Below, piece after piece: positions 46,938 through 55,714 of a stretch of 64,000 bases of DNA. The DNA lies in contig NZ_BMIH01000002.1 in NCBI RefSeq assembly GCF_014641735.1, positions 186,001-250,000 of the forward strand, written 5' to 3'. This DNA is from Sphingomonas metalli. Lineage in GTDB: Bacteria; Pseudomonadota; Alphaproteobacteria; Sphingomonadales; Sphingomonadaceae. The notes under the pieces are model-generated. The model worked only from the letters and a program-made list of their open reading frames with translations, ran no database searches and had not been told where the DNA came from. A program made the position numbers and the translations under genes. Every line of letters begins with the position of its first letter. Position 1 is the stretch's first letter.

Positions 46938-47579
46938 CTAAGCCTCTCCGCCATCGCGATAGACGGGCAGGCCGAGCCGCAAGTGGATCGCCGCGGCGCG
47001 CAGGGCGAAGCCTGCCATTGCGGCGACCACCGCGGCGAGCGTCGGATCGAGACCGGCAAGGCTCAGCCCGACGAAGCTCGCCGCGGCGAGGGCGGCGGCG
47101 GAGACATAGAGTTCGGGCCGCATCAGGATGGAAGGCTCGCCCGCCAGCACGTCGCGGATGATGCCGCCGACACAGGCGGTCACCACCCCCATCACCGCGG
47201 CCGGGACCGGCGGCACGCCATAGCGCAGCGCCTTGCCCGCACCATAGACGGCATAGGCCGCCAGACCGAGCGCGTCGAACCAGGCGAGCGCCGATCCTCG
47301 CCACCAGCGCGACGGCGCGAACCAGACCAGCATCGCCATCGCCAGGCACAGCGCGGCGATGTGCGCGTCTCGCACCCAGAAGACCGGCGCGCCGATCAAC
47401 AGGTCGCGGACTGTCCCGCCGCCGACCCCGGTGATCAGCGCGAAGAAGGCAAGGGTGACGAACGTCTGTCGCGCCCGCGCGGCGGCGAGTGCCCCGGACA
47501 CGGCGAAGACGGCCAGTCCGGCAAGGTCGAGCCACGGGGCGGCGGCGGGCAATACGGGCTGAAGCGTCTGCGGTATCAT
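46938..47579 (-). CDS. trimeric intracellular cation channel (TRIC/UPF0126) family protein
   Basis: Membrane protein of 213 aa with seven predicted helices in two repeats, each with a Gly-rich motif: ITGVGGGTVRDLLIGAPVFW and GVVTACVGGIIRDVLAGEPS. These are the bacterial TRIC K+ channel family marks. MIPQTLQP (47579) is chosen over an ATG 15 codons upstream. It is convergent with the large metalloprotease gene. Confidence 0.9.
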   Translation of the reverse strand: MIPQTLQPVLPAAAPWLDLAGLAVFAVSGALAAARARQTFVTLAFFALITGVGGGTVRDLLIGAPVFWVRDAHIAALCLAMAMLVWFAPSRWWRGSALAWFDALGLAAYAVYGAGKALRYGVPPVPAAVMGVVTACVGGIIRDVLAGEPSILMRPELYVSAAALAAASFVGLSLAGLDPTLAAVVAAMAGFALRAAAIHLRLGLPVYRDGGEA

Positions 47580-47701
47580 CGGCGCTGCGCTATACCCGCC
47601 GGCCCGTCCCGGCTGCCAGACCATGTTGTGTAAGGTTCATGCAACTCTTGTCATGAAGCGGACGTTTCGCTGCCGTATCCGTTGAAGAGAGGGACAGAGT
47701 G

Positions 47702-48010
47702 ATGCGTAAGTTGATGCTGGCGCTGGGTTGCGCCGCGATGGTCGCCCCCACCTTGGTCGCGACCGTGTCCGATGCCGATGCGCAGCGCCGCTACAAGTAT
47801 CGCGAGTGGCGCGACGATCGCGGCCGCCTGCGGTGCCGCAAGGCGGACGGAACCACCGGCCTGGTCGTCGGCGGCGTCGCGGGCGCGCTGCTGGGCCGCA
47901 CGATCGACACGCGCGGTGACCGGACGCTGGGGACGCTGGGCGGCGCTGCCGCTGGCGCGCTGGTCGGCCGCGAGGTCGATCGCGGCAGCAGCAGCCGTCG
48001 CTGCCGCTGA
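47702..48010 (+). CDS. glycine zipper 2TM domain envelope protein
   Basis: Protein of 102 aa with a signal peptide (cleavage near SDADAQ), a basic segment (YKYREWRDDRGRLRCRKADG) and a glycine zipper pair: TTGLVVGGVAGALLGRTIDT and TLGGAAAGALVGREVDRG. The second half is nearly the same as in the next gene, so the two are paralogues in tandem. Location is expected to be the outer membrane or periplasm. Confidence 0.83.
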   Translation: MRKLMLALGCAAMVAPTLVATVSDADAQRRYKYREWRDDRGRLRCRKADGTTGLVVGGVAGALLGRTIDTRGDRTLGTLGGAAAGALVGREVDRGSSSRRCR

Positions 48011-48034
48011 TTTCCCGGCCAGCCATGTGCCGCG

Positions 48035-48070
48035 AAAGGGCGTCGCGACTTCGTCGCGGCGCCCTTTTTC
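48035..48070 (+). terminator. intrinsic terminator after the first glycine-zipper gene
   Basis: Stem aagggcgtcgcgac pairing with gtcgcggcgccctt (one mismatch) around TTC, followed by TTTTTCC. It begins 25 bp after the stop and separates the two paralogues. Confidence 0.9.
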
Positions 48071-48170
48071 CTGTCCCGCGAGCTGTCGCCAGGCTTAACG
48101 CAAGGTAGTTTTCGGTTCACGCAACTCCCTGTCGCGGCTGCGCATTGTTGCGCCACCTAGAACGGGAGAG

Positions 48171-48767
48171 ATGAGTATGCGTAACGCCATCCTGTCCGCG
48201 GCGCTGGCCGCCACCACCCTCGCCGCGGTGCCCGCCGCAGCGCAGGACACCCGCCGCGAAGCCAATCAGGAATATCGCGACGAGGTTCGGGACGCACGCC
48301 GCGACTATCGCCGCGACCTGCGCAACGCCGATTCCCGTCGCGACGTACGCCAGGCGCAGCGGGAGTATCGCCGCGAGGTCGCCGATGCGCGCAAGGATCG
48401 CCGCGAGGACCTGCGCGACATCCGCCGCGACCGCGCCCGCGACTGGCGCCAGTACCGGTCCTACGACTATAACCGGTTCGAGCCCGGCCAGCGCTATTAC
48501 TATGCCGACCGCTACTATCGCGACGGCCGCTACTACCAGCCGCGCCGTCTCGGCCGAAACGACCGCATCTATCGCGGCTATAACGGCCAATATTACTGCC
48601 GCCGGTCGGACGGCACCACGGGCCTGATCATCGGCGGGGTCGCCGGCGGCGTGCTCGGCAGCCTGCTCGACAATGGCCGTTCCAGCCTGCTCGGCACGCT
48701 GGTCGGCGCCGGTGGCGGCGCGCTGCTTGGCCGCTCGGTCGACCGCGGGCAGGTCGTCTGCCGCTGA
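48171..48767 (+). CDS. RcnB-like, Arg-rich protein with glycine zipper 2TM domain
   Basis: Protein of 198 aa with a signal peptide (ATTLAAVPAAAQ). The middle is a charged Arg/Asp coiled-coil-like stretch of RRDYRRDLR type repeats, then YYYADRYYRDGRYYQPRR, which resembles RcnB-type proteins. The C-terminal zipper (TTGLIIGGVAGGVLGSLLDN) matches the upstream paralogue. Start choice: ATG 48171 with GGGAGAG directly upstream, or ATG 48177. Function unknown. Confidence 0.82.
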   Translation: MSMRNAILSAALAATTLAAVPAAAQDTRREANQEYRDEVRDARRDYRRDLRNADSRRDVRQAQREYRREVADARKDRREDLRDIRRDRARDWRQYRSYDYNRFEPGQRYYYADRYYRDGRYYQPRRLGRNDRIYRGYNGQYYCRRSDGTTGLIIGGVAGGVLGSLLDNGRSSLLGTLVGAGGGALLGRSVDRGQVVCR

Positions 48768-48782
48768 ACTGAATTGCAGAGG

Positions 48783-48807
48783 GGGAGCGGGCGCGGCGCC
48801 CGCTCCC
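48783..48807. terminator. bidirectional hairpin between convergent genes
   Basis: Arms gggagcgggcgc and gcgcccgctccc (perfect) followed by TTT on the plus strand. It lies between the RcnB-like gene and the small membrane gene that ends at 48817. Confidence 0.8.
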
Positions 48808-48816
48808 TTTCGCCCA

Positions 48817-49041
48817 TCAGAAGATGCCGCCGCCCAGCATCAGCCGCAGCCCGAAGATCACGATCAGCACCAGGTTGAGATTGCGCCCCGCATTGCTCGA
48901 CGACGACATCGCGCCGACTGCGGCACCGACGATCCCGATCGGTATCACCAGCCAGTTCATCCAGCCGAGCAGGGGAACGAAGGCGATCAGGCCCGACACC
49001 AGCGTGACGAGGCCGATGAGGATCGAGATCAGGTTGAACAT
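48817..49041 (-). CDS. small hydrophobic membrane protein (74 aa)
   Basis: Protein of 74 aa with two to three hydrophobic helices: ISILIGLVTLVSGLIAFVPL, NWLVIPIGIVGAAVGAMSS and LVLIVIFGLRLMLGGG. No family is recognised with confidence, although it resembles small hydrophobic proteins common in alphaproteobacteria. An AAAGGGGG sequence lies upstream of the ATG. It stands alone between two terminator regions. Confidence 0.6.
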   Translation of the reverse strand: MFNLISILIGLVTLVSGLIAFVPLLGWMNWLVIPIGIVGAAVGAMSSSSNAGRNLNLVLIVIFGLRLMLGGGIF

Positions 49042-49213
49042 GGCGATAACCCCCTTTGACTATGGCCGGAACGGCCGATCCGTTGCGGCTTCCTAACCCC
49101 GATATGGGGGCACGGTTGCATCCTTTCTCGCACCTGCGGGTCCGCCCCCCCGGCCCTCGCGGTCCGGCGATCCGGAATTTGCCCCCCGCCCCTCGTCGGG
49201 CTAGGGCGGGTCC

Positions 49214-49588
49214 ATGCCCTCGCTCCTCCTCGTGATGCTCGGCGGTGCGCTCGGATCGGGCGGTCGCTACCTGACCGGCCGTGCCGCCGCGTCGCTGCTC
49301 GGCCCCGACCTTCCCTGGGGCACCCTCGCCGTCAACCTGCTCGGCGGCTTTGCCATGGGCCTCCTCGCCGGCAGCCTCGCGCGCATCGGCAGCGGCGAGC
49401 CGTGGCGGCTGTTCCTCGGCGTCGGCGTGCTGGGCGGGTTCACGACCTTCTCCGCCTTCACGCTCGATACCGTGACGTTGCTGGAGCGCGGGCAGTCCGT
49501 CCTCGCGCTCGGCTATATCCTTCTGTCCGTTGCCGGTGCTATGGCGGCCCTGGTCGCGGGTCTCTCGCTCGCCCGGAGCGTCGCATGA
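49214..49588 (+). CDS. crcB: fluoride efflux channel CrcB/Fluc
   Basis: Four-helix membrane protein of 124 aa, matching the dual-topology Fluc fluoride channel: LGGALGSGGRYLTGR, TLAVNLLGGFAMGLLAG with the conserved Asn, and GFTTFSAFTLDTVTLL with the conserved Phe and Thr residues. It protects cells from fluoride. Its stop overlaps the start of the pseudouridine synthase gene (ATGA), an unrelated function in the same transcript. No fluoride riboswitch was recognised upstream. Confidence 0.93.
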   Translation: MPSLLLVMLGGALGSGGRYLTGRAAASLLGPDLPWGTLAVNLLGGFAMGLLAGSLARIGSGEPWRLFLGVGVLGGFTTFSAFTLDTVTLLERGQSVLALGYILLSVAGAMAALVAGLSLARSVA

Positions 49589-50697
49589 CCGCCGACCGCA
49601 GCGACAATGTCCGCCAGTTCACCGTCGGCTATGACGATGACGGCATCCGGCTCGACCGTTGGTTCAAGCGGCATCTGCCCGATACCAGCTTCACGATCGT
49701 CGCCAAATGGGCGCGCACCGGCCAGCTGCGCGTCGACGGCGCGCGCGCGACGCCGGGCGATCGCATCTCGGCCGGACAGGTGCTGCGCGTGCCACCCGCC
49801 GAACCCGCGCCTGCCGAGGCGAAGCGCCCCGCCCGCGTCCGTCAGCCTCTCTCCGACGACGAGATCGCCTTTGCCCGCGAGATGGTGATCCATCGCGATC
49901 CGCAGGCCTTTGTCCTCAACAAGCCGCCCGGCCTCGCCACCCAGGGCGGCACCAAGACGACCGCGCATGTCGACGGGCTGCTCGACGCGCTGCACGAGGA
50001 CGACGAGGGTCGGCCGAAGCTCGTCCACCGGCTCGACAAGGACACGTCGGGCGCCCTGCTGGTCGCCCGCACGGCCCGATCGGCAGCCTTCTTCGCCAAG
50101 GCCTTTTCAGGGCGGACGGCGCGCAAGATCTACTGGGCGCTGGTGGTCGGCGTGCCCTCGATCGAGGACGGGACGATCGACCTGCCGATCGCCAAGCAGC
50201 CCGGCACCGGCGGCGAGAAGATGCATGTCGACGAGGCCGAGGGCCAGGCGGCCCGCAGCCGCTATCGGGTGATCGAACGCGCCGGCAATCGGGCCGCCTG
50301 GGTGGAGCTGCAGCCCTTTACCGGGCGTACCCATCAGCTGCGCGTCCATATGGCGGCGATCGGCCATCCCATCGTCGGCGACGGCAAATATGGCGGCCCG
50401 GCGGCATTCCTCACCGGCGGAATCAGCCGCAAGATGCACCTTCATGCGCGCCGCATCCGCGTCGATCATCCCGATGGCGGGCGGATCGACGTCACCGCCG
50501 ATCTGCCCACCCACTTTCGCGAGAGCCTCGCCAGCCTCGGCTTCGAGGAGGCCGCGGGTGACGCCCTGCCCCTCGACGAGGATCGGGGCCCGCCGCCCAA
50601 GGCGGTGCTGAAGCAGCGGGCCAAGGCGCATGCCAAGACCGTCCGCAAGGAGCGTCGCGGCGAGCGCCGCGGTCGCGGCTCGCGTGGGAACGGCTGA
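49585..50697 (+). CDS. RluA family pseudouridine synthase
   Basis: Protein of 370 aa with an N-terminal S4 RNA-binding domain (GIRLDRWFKRHLPDTSF) and a RluA-type catalytic domain with Asp in HRLDKDTSGALLVARTA. The RluC/RluD subgroup modifies 23S rRNA; sequence alone does not decide which. The Lys/Arg-rich tail (RKERRGERRGRGSRG) is extra and may bind RNA. It is coupled to crcB by a 4-bp overlap. Confidence 0.9.
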   Translation: MTADRSDNVRQFTVGYDDDGIRLDRWFKRHLPDTSFTIVAKWARTGQLRVDGARATPGDRISAGQVLRVPPAEPAPAEAKRPARVRQPLSDDEIAFAREMVIHRDPQAFVLNKPPGLATQGGTKTTAHVDGLLDALHEDDEGRPKLVHRLDKDTSGALLVARTARSAAFFAKAFSGRTARKIYWALVVGVPSIEDGTIDLPIAKQPGTGGEKMHVDEAEGQAARSRYRVIERAGNRAAWVELQPFTGRTHQLRVHMAAIGHPIVGDGKYGGPAAFLTGGISRKMHLHARRIRVDHPDGGRIDVTADLPTHFRESLASLGFEEAAGDALPLDEDRGPPPKAVLKQRAKAHAKTVRKERRGERRGRGSRGNG

Positions 50698-50784
50698 GGA
50701 CGAAGTTCGCGTGCGCAGGCTTGTCGCGGCCGGTGCCAGGCCCCACAGCCGTCGCATGACCTCGCGCCTCCAGGAGCAGCTTCC

Positions 50785-51453
50785 ATGAACCTGCGGTTCG
50801 CGGTGTTCGATTGCGACGGCACGCTGGTCGACAGCCAGGCCAATATCTGCCGCGCGATGGACCGCACATTCGTGGAGGCGGGGCTGACTCCGCCGCCGAG
50901 GGCCGCGACCCGCGCGATCGTGGGGCTCAGCCTGACCGAGGCGATGCGGGTGCTGGCGCCCGCTCTGGAGGGGTCGGAGCACCACCGGCTCGCCCTCGCC
51001 TACAAGCATGTCTATCACCAGCTGCGGCACGACGACGCGCTCGACGACGAGCCCTTGTTCGAGGGCGTGGCCACCGCGATAGACGCCCTGGACGCGGCGG
51101 GCTGGCTGCTCGGGATCGCGACCGGCAAGTCCGACCGGGGGCTGGCCCATGTCCTCGCGCGGCACGGCCTGACCGGCCGCTTCGTGACGCTCCAGACCGC
51201 GGATCGCCACCCGTCCAAGCCGGACCCCGCAATGATCCTAGCGGCGATGGCGGACGTGGGCGCGAAGCCGGAGGCGTGCGCGATGATCGGCGATACCAGC
51301 TTCGATATGGCGATGGCGAAGGCCGCAAGGGTGCGCGCCGTCGGGGTCGCATGGGGTTATCACGATCGCGAGGCGCTGATCGCGGGAGGCGCCGATGTGA
51401 TCGCGTCATCGGCCGGCGAGCTGCCCGCCTTGCTCGAGCGGGTACCGGCATGA
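50785..51453 (+). CDS. HAD-IA family phosphatase
   Basis: Haloacid dehalogenase-like hydrolase, 222 aa. Motif I FDCDGTLVDS (Asp9, Asp11), motif II ATGKS, motif III KPDP and motif IV GDTSFDMAMA are intact. It resembles phosphoglycolate phosphatase (Gph). Its stop overlaps the start of the small membrane gene (ATGA), and that gene overlaps the ATP12 gene, so the three form one unit. Confidence 0.88.
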   Translation: MNLRFAVFDCDGTLVDSQANICRAMDRTFVEAGLTPPPRAATRAIVGLSLTEAMRVLAPALEGSEHHRLALAYKHVYHQLRHDDALDDEPLFEGVATAIDALDAAGWLLGIATGKSDRGLAHVLARHGLTGRFVTLQTADRHPSKPDPAMILAAMADVGAKPEACAMIGDTSFDMAMAKAARVRAVGVAWGYHDREALIAGGADVIASSAGELPALLERVPA

Positions 51454-51668
51454 GCCCGGAGGACCGCCTGGCGCGGCGGCGCTGGCTGATCCTGTCGGGT
51501 ATCCGCGTGGCCGGCACCGCGGGCGCGATGCTGGGGATGATCCTTGCCGCGCGGGCGCAGACGACGGGGCCGAAGGTGCTGGGAGTGGCCATCGTCCTGT
51601 CGGCGCTGGTCATGATCGCCCTCGTTCCCGCCAGCCTCGCCCATCGCTGGCGGAGCGGCCGGTCGTGA
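51450..51668 (+). CDS. small two-TM membrane protein (72 aa)
   Basis: Frame starting MSPEDRLARRRWLILSGIRV, with two hydrophobic helices (about 13-33 and 43-63) and a basic tail. It is bracketed by ATGA with the HAD gene and GTGA with the ATP12 gene, so it is translationally coupled on both sides. No family was recognised. Found by reading the overlap region. Confidence 0.72.
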   Translation: MSPEDRLARRRWLILSGIRVAGTAGAMLGMILAARAQTTGPKVLGVAIVLSALVMIALVPASLAHRWRSGRS

Positions 51669-52357
51669 AACGCTTCTGGCGCGACGTGACCGTCCATGAC
51701 GGCGAGGTGCGGCTCGACGGCAAGCCGGTGCGCACGCCCGGCCGGCTGCCGCTGGCCATTCCCGCCCCTGCCCTGGCGGAGGCGGTCGCGGCCGAGTGGC
51801 GAGCGGTCGGAGAAACGCTCGATCCGCGCACCATGCGGCTCACCGGCCTCGCCAATGCGGCGATCGAGCGGATCGCACCCGATCCCGTAACCTTCGCCGC
51901 CGGGCTGGCCGCCTATGGCGAGAGCGACCTGCTCTGTTACCGCGCGGATGCGCCGCCCGATCTCGTGTCCCGGCAGGCGGCGGCCTGGGATCCGCCGCTC
52001 GACTGGGCGCGCGCCCGCTACGACGTCCACTTCACGCTGGTGACGGGGATCCTGCACCGCGACCAGCCGCCCGCCACGATCGCCCGCCTCGGCGAGGCGG
52101 TCGCGGCGCTCGACGCCTGGCATCTGGCGGGCTTGTCGCCGGTCGTCACGATCACCGGCTCGCTGGTCCTAGCGCTGGCGCTGATCGAGGGCGCGATGGA
52201 CGCCGACGCGGTCTGGCACGCCGCCGATGTCGACGCCGAATGGCAGGCGGAGCGCTGGGGCGAGGACATGCTCGCGGCGCAGGCGACCGCCGCGCGCCGC
52301 GCGGAATTCGACGCTGCGGCCGCGTTCCTGCGCCTGATCTCCCGCCGTTCGCCCTGA
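51665..52357 (+). CDS. ATP12 family F1-ATPase assembly chaperone
   Basis: Protein of 230 aa. It matches ATP12, a chaperone for the F1 alpha subunit found in mitochondria and alphaproteobacteria: MKRFWRDVTVHDGEVRLDGK, DPRTMRLTGLANAAIERI and the C-terminal DAEWQAERWGEDMLAAQ. The start is GTG, overlapping the previous stop (GTGA). Its presence supports an alphaproteobacterial origin. Confidence 0.92.
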   Translation: MKRFWRDVTVHDGEVRLDGKPVRTPGRLPLAIPAPALAEAVAAEWRAVGETLDPRTMRLTGLANAAIERIAPDPVTFAAGLAAYGESDLLCYRADAPPDLVSRQAAAWDPPLDWARARYDVHFTLVTGILHRDQPPATIARLGEAVAALDAWHLAGLSPVVTITGSLVLALALIEGAMDADAVWHAADVDAEWQAERWGEDMLAAQATAARRAEFDAAAAFLRLISRRSP

Positions 52358-52431
52358 GCGCCGCCGAACGGCCTGGGACTCACCTTCGCGCCCGGTCCTC
52401 GGGGCATGGCGGATTTTGTGCGGGAAGAAAA

Positions 52432-52508
52432 TGGTCGGGGCGACAGGATTCGAACCTGCGACCCCCACACCCCCAGTGTGATGCGCTACCAGGCTGCGCT
52501 ACGCCCCG
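52432..52508 (-). tRNA. tRNA-Pro (GGG), CCA encoded
   Basis: Minus-strand cloverleaf: acceptor CGGGGCG/CGCCCCG, D-arm with GCGCAGCCTGGTAGCGC, anticodon loop CTGGGGG (anticodon GGG), T-loop GGTTCGAATCC, discriminator A then CCA. It lies in the 329-bp gap between the ATP12 gene and yajC. Confidence 0.96.
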
Positions 52509-52686
52509 ACCGGGGACGATCGCGTCGGCGACCGTCCGAGCGGCGGCCTCTACGCGCGGGGGCATGGCGATGCAAGCGGGTTTCGCCCGCGGGGCACAGA
52601 TCGTTGCCATCGCGCGTCGGCGATGGTAGCGGGCGCGCTTTGAGCACGGGTGGCCTTCGCCCGTGCCCCAGCCACAAACGGGTCCG

Positions 52687-53025
52687 ATGTTCATTTCACC
52701 AGCATACGCCCAGGTCGCGGGCGGCGGCGCGGAAGGCGGCGGGGTCGCCTCGTTCATCAGCCTCGCCCCGCTCTTCCTCGTCTTCGTCGTCTTCTATTTT
52801 CTGATGATCCGCCCGCAGCAGCGCCGGATGAAGGCGCTGCAGGAGTCGGTCGCCGCGGTGAAGAAGAACGACACGGTCGTGACCGCGGGCGGCATCGTCG
52901 GCAAGGTGACCCGGGTCGAGGACGCGCATGTCGAGGTCGAGATCGCGCCCAACACCCGCGTCCGCGTGGTGAAGGCGACCCTGACCGAAGTCGTCAGCCC
53001 CAACGCCAAGCCGGCGAACGACTGA
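52687..53025 (+). CDS. yajC: preprotein translocase subunit YajC
   Basis: Single-helix membrane protein of 112 aa, part of the SecDF-YajC complex. The helix PLFLVFVVFYFLMIRPQQRR and the following KNDTVVTAGGIVGKV are the family marks. Its TGA overlaps the ATG of secD by one base (TGATG). MFISPAYA (52687) is chosen over a GTG 24 bp upstream. Confidence 0.95.
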   Translation: MFISPAYAQVAGGGAEGGGVASFISLAPLFLVFVVFYFLMIRPQQRRMKALQESVAAVKKNDTVVTAGGIVGKVTRVEDAHVEVEIAPNTRVRVVKATLTEVVSPNAKPAND

Positions 53026-54626
53026 TGCTCGACTTCCCGCGCTGGAAGGTCTTCTCGATCATCGCCACGCTGGTGGTGCTGGTCGCGCTCGCCATCCCGA
53101 GCTTCCTGCCCGAGCGGGTGACGGCGGGCGCGGGCTTCCACGTGCCGCGCATCAATCTGGGCCTCGATCTGGCCGGCGGCAGCTATCTGATGCTGGAAGC
53201 GGACGTCGCCGATCTCGCCGCGACCCGGCTCGAGACGATGCGCGACCAGGTGGCCACCGAGATGCGCCGCGGCACCCCCAAGATCGCCATCGGCGACATT
53301 TCGGTGCGCGACGGCCAGCTCAGCTTCATGCTTCGCGACCCGTCGCAGGTCGACGCGGCGCGCGAGCGGCTGTTGACGATCACCGGCGGCGGCGCCGGCA
53401 TGAGCGGCCAGCGCGTGTGGGACATCCAGGTCGTCGACTCGAGCCGTTTCGTGCTCAAGCCGACCGAGGCCGGCCTCGCCCAGGCGATCGACACCGCGAT
53501 GGGCGACGCGACCGAGGTCGTCCGCCGCCGCATCGACGAGCTCGGCACCCGCGAGCCGACCATCATCCGCCAGGGCACCGACCGCATCGTCGTGCAGGTG
53601 CCGGGCCTCCAGAATCCGCAGGCGCTCAAGGACCTGCTCGGCAAGACCGCCCGGCTCGAGTTCAAGCTCGTCGACGAGACCGCGACGCCCCAGCAGGTCG
53701 CGGCCAAGCAGGCGCCGGTCGGCAGCCAGATCCTGCCTTATCCCGGCAATCCGCTCGGCCAGCCGGCGATCGCGGTCAAGCGCTCGACGATCATCTCGGG
53801 CGATCAGCTGATCGACGCGCAGCAGACCTTCGACCCGCAGACCAACCAGCCGCAGGTCGCGATCACCTTCGATGGCCAGGGCGGCCGCCGCTTCGCGCGC
53901 GTGACGCAGGAGAATGTCGGCAAGCCCTTCGCCATCATCCTCGACAATCAGGTGATCTCGGCGCCCAACATCAACGAGCCGATCCTGGGCGGCCGCGCGC
54001 AGATCTCCGGCAATTTTACCGTGGAGAGCGCGAACCAGCTCGCCATTGCGCTGCGCTCGGGCAAGCTGCCCGTCGCGCTCAAGGTGGTCGAGGAGTCGAC
54101 GGTCGGGCCGGAGCTCGGTGCCGATTCGATCCATGCCGGCATCCTCGCCTCCGCCGTGGCGGTCGCGCTGGTCGTCGCCTTCATGCTCGTCACCTATGGC
54201 CGGTTCGGCGCCTATGCCAATCTCGCCGTGGTCATCAACGTGTTCGTGATCCTCGGCGTCCTGTCCGTGCTCAACGGCACGCTCACCCTGCCCGGCATTG
54301 CCGGCTTCGTGCTGACGATCGGCACCGCGGTCGACGCCAACGTGCTGATCAACGAGCGCATCCGCGAGGAGCGGCGACGCGGGCGCAGCGTCGTCCAGTC
54401 GGTGGAACTGGGCTATAAGGAGGCCAGCCGCACGATCTTCGAGGCGAACGTGACCCACGCCATTTCCGGCTTCATCATGCTGGTGCTCGGCTCCGGTCCG
54501 GTGAAGGGCTTCGCGGTCGTGCTGCTGATCGGCATCGCGACCTCGGTGTTCACCGCGGTCACCTTCACCCGCATGCTCGTGGCATTGTGGCTGCGTCGCG
54601 CCAAGCCGAAGACGATCACGATATGA
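53025..54626 (+). CDS. secD: protein-export membrane protein SecD
   Basis: Proton-driven accessory subunit of Sec translocation, 533 aa with six membrane helices and a large periplasmic P1 domain between helices 1 and 2. LGLDLAGGSYLMLE is the D1-type motif near the N-terminus, and GTAVDANVLINERIREE the D5/D6 motif. It pairs with secF, which follows after a palindromic repeat. Confidence 0.97.
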   Translation: MLDFPRWKVFSIIATLVVLVALAIPSFLPERVTAGAGFHVPRINLGLDLAGGSYLMLEADVADLAATRLETMRDQVATEMRRGTPKIAIGDISVRDGQLSFMLRDPSQVDAARERLLTITGGGAGMSGQRVWDIQVVDSSRFVLKPTEAGLAQAIDTAMGDATEVVRRRIDELGTREPTIIRQGTDRIVVQVPGLQNPQALKDLLGKTARLEFKLVDETATPQQVAAKQAPVGSQILPYPGNPLGQPAIAVKRSTIISGDQLIDAQQTFDPQTNQPQVAITFDGQGGRRFARVTQENVGKPFAIILDNQVISAPNINEPILGGRAQISGNFTVESANQLAIALRSGKLPVALKVVEESTVGPELGADSIHAGILASAVAVALVVAFMLVTYGRFGAYANLAVVINVFVILGVLSVLNGTLTLPGIAGFVLTIGTAVDANVLINERIREERRRGRSVVQSVELGYKEASRTIFEANVTHAISGFIMLVLGSGPVKGFAVVLLIGIATSVFTAVTFTRMLVALWLRRAKPKTITI

Positions 54627-54639
54627 TCGGCCTCCCCCA

Positions 54640-54712
54640 CGTCACCCCTGCGAAGGCAGGGGTCTCCCAGTCGGAGAAAGACCCCAGCCTCCGCTGGGGT
54701 GACGGTGAGATC
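54640..54712. repeat. REP-like palindrome between secD and secF
   Basis: Inverted arms gtcacccctgcgaaggcagg (from 54640) and cctccgctggggtgac (ending before 54710) around ggtctcccag...agaccccag. It occupies most of the 88-bp secD-secF gap, and the secF ATG follows at 54715. Same family as 10446-10530. Confidence 0.85.
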
Positions 54713-54714
54713 GC

Positions 54715-55701
54715 ATGAAACTCCTGAAACTCGTCCCCGACGACACCAATATCGACTTTGTCCGGCTGCGCGTCTGGGCCTTCGCCCTGACCGCGTTCCT
54801 GTCGCTCGCGGCCGTCGGCCTCGTCGCGGTGCGCGGGCTGAACTTCGGCGTCGACTTCGTCGGCGGCCTCTCGATCGAGGAGCGGTTCGACGCGCCGCCG
54901 TCGCTCGACCGGGTCCGTGAGGTTGTCGACGCACAGGGCGTCGGCCAGGCCGCGCTCCAGCAGTCGAGCGACCAGCGCACGGTCACCATCCGCCTGCCGG
55001 TGCAGGACAGCGCCGACGAGGGTGCGACCAACGCCGTCGTCCGCAAGGTGCAGACCGCGATCGGACGCGAGTTCCCGGGCGCGACCTTCAGCCGCTATTC
55101 GACCGTGTCGGGCAAGGTCTCGGGCGAGCTGATTCGCAACGGCCTGCTCGCGGTGGTGCTGGCGGTGCTGGGCATCGGCCTGTTCGCGATCTTCCGCTTC
55201 GAATGGCAGTTCGGCGTCTCGACCGTGGTCGCGATCGTCCACGACCTGTTGATGACGCTCGGCTTCTTCGCGCTGATGCGGGACTGGTTCGAGTTCGACC
55301 TCAACACCGTCGCCGCGGTGCTGACGATCATCGGCTATTCGATCAACGACAAGATCGTCATTGACGACCGCATCCGCGAGAATATGCGCCGCTATCGCAA
55401 GATGGACATGCGCGAGATCATCAACCTGTCGGTCAACGAGACGCTGCCGCGCACCGTCATGACCTCGGTGACGATCCTGCTCGCGCTGGGCGCGCTGCTG
55501 ATCCTGGGCGGGCACGTGCTGCGCGGCTTCACCGCGGCGATGATCCTGGGCATCGTGGTCGGCACCTATTCGTCGATCTACGTCTCGTCCTCGCTGCTCA
55601 TCTCGCTGGGGCTGCGCGCCGAGCCAAATCGCGAGAAGCCCGGCACGACCGACAAGAGCCGCCGTCAGGACGCCGAGCGAATCGCCCCGCGCGAGAGCTG
55701 A
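54715..55701 (+). CDS. secF: protein-export membrane protein SecF
   Basis: Partner of SecD, 328 aa, six helices. LNFGVDFVGGLSIEERF and IIGYSINDKIVIDDRIRENM are the conserved SecF motifs. The SecD-SecF complex uses the proton gradient to pull substrates across the inner membrane. The gene is separated from secD by a palindromic repeat, so co-transcription is likely but a differential-expression effect is possible. Confidence 0.96.
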   Translation: MKLLKLVPDDTNIDFVRLRVWAFALTAFLSLAAVGLVAVRGLNFGVDFVGGLSIEERFDAPPSLDRVREVVDAQGVGQAALQQSSDQRTVTIRLPVQDSADEGATNAVVRKVQTAIGREFPGATFSRYSTVSGKVSGELIRNGLLAVVLAVLGIGLFAIFRFEWQFGVSTVVAIVHDLLMTLGFFALMRDWFEFDLNTVAAVLTIIGYSINDKIVIDDRIRENMRRYRKMDMREIINLSVNETLPRTVMTSVTILLALGALLILGGHVLRGFTAAMILGIVVGTYSSIYVSSSLLISLGLRAEPNREKPGTTDKSRRQDAERIAPRES

Positions 55702-55714
55702 GAAGGAACGCGCG

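Noticed and set aside
49042..49213. Fluoride riboswitch upstream of crcB
   Set aside because: I could not find the conserved riboswitch core or a pseudoknot-forming arrangement; a covariance-model search would settle it.
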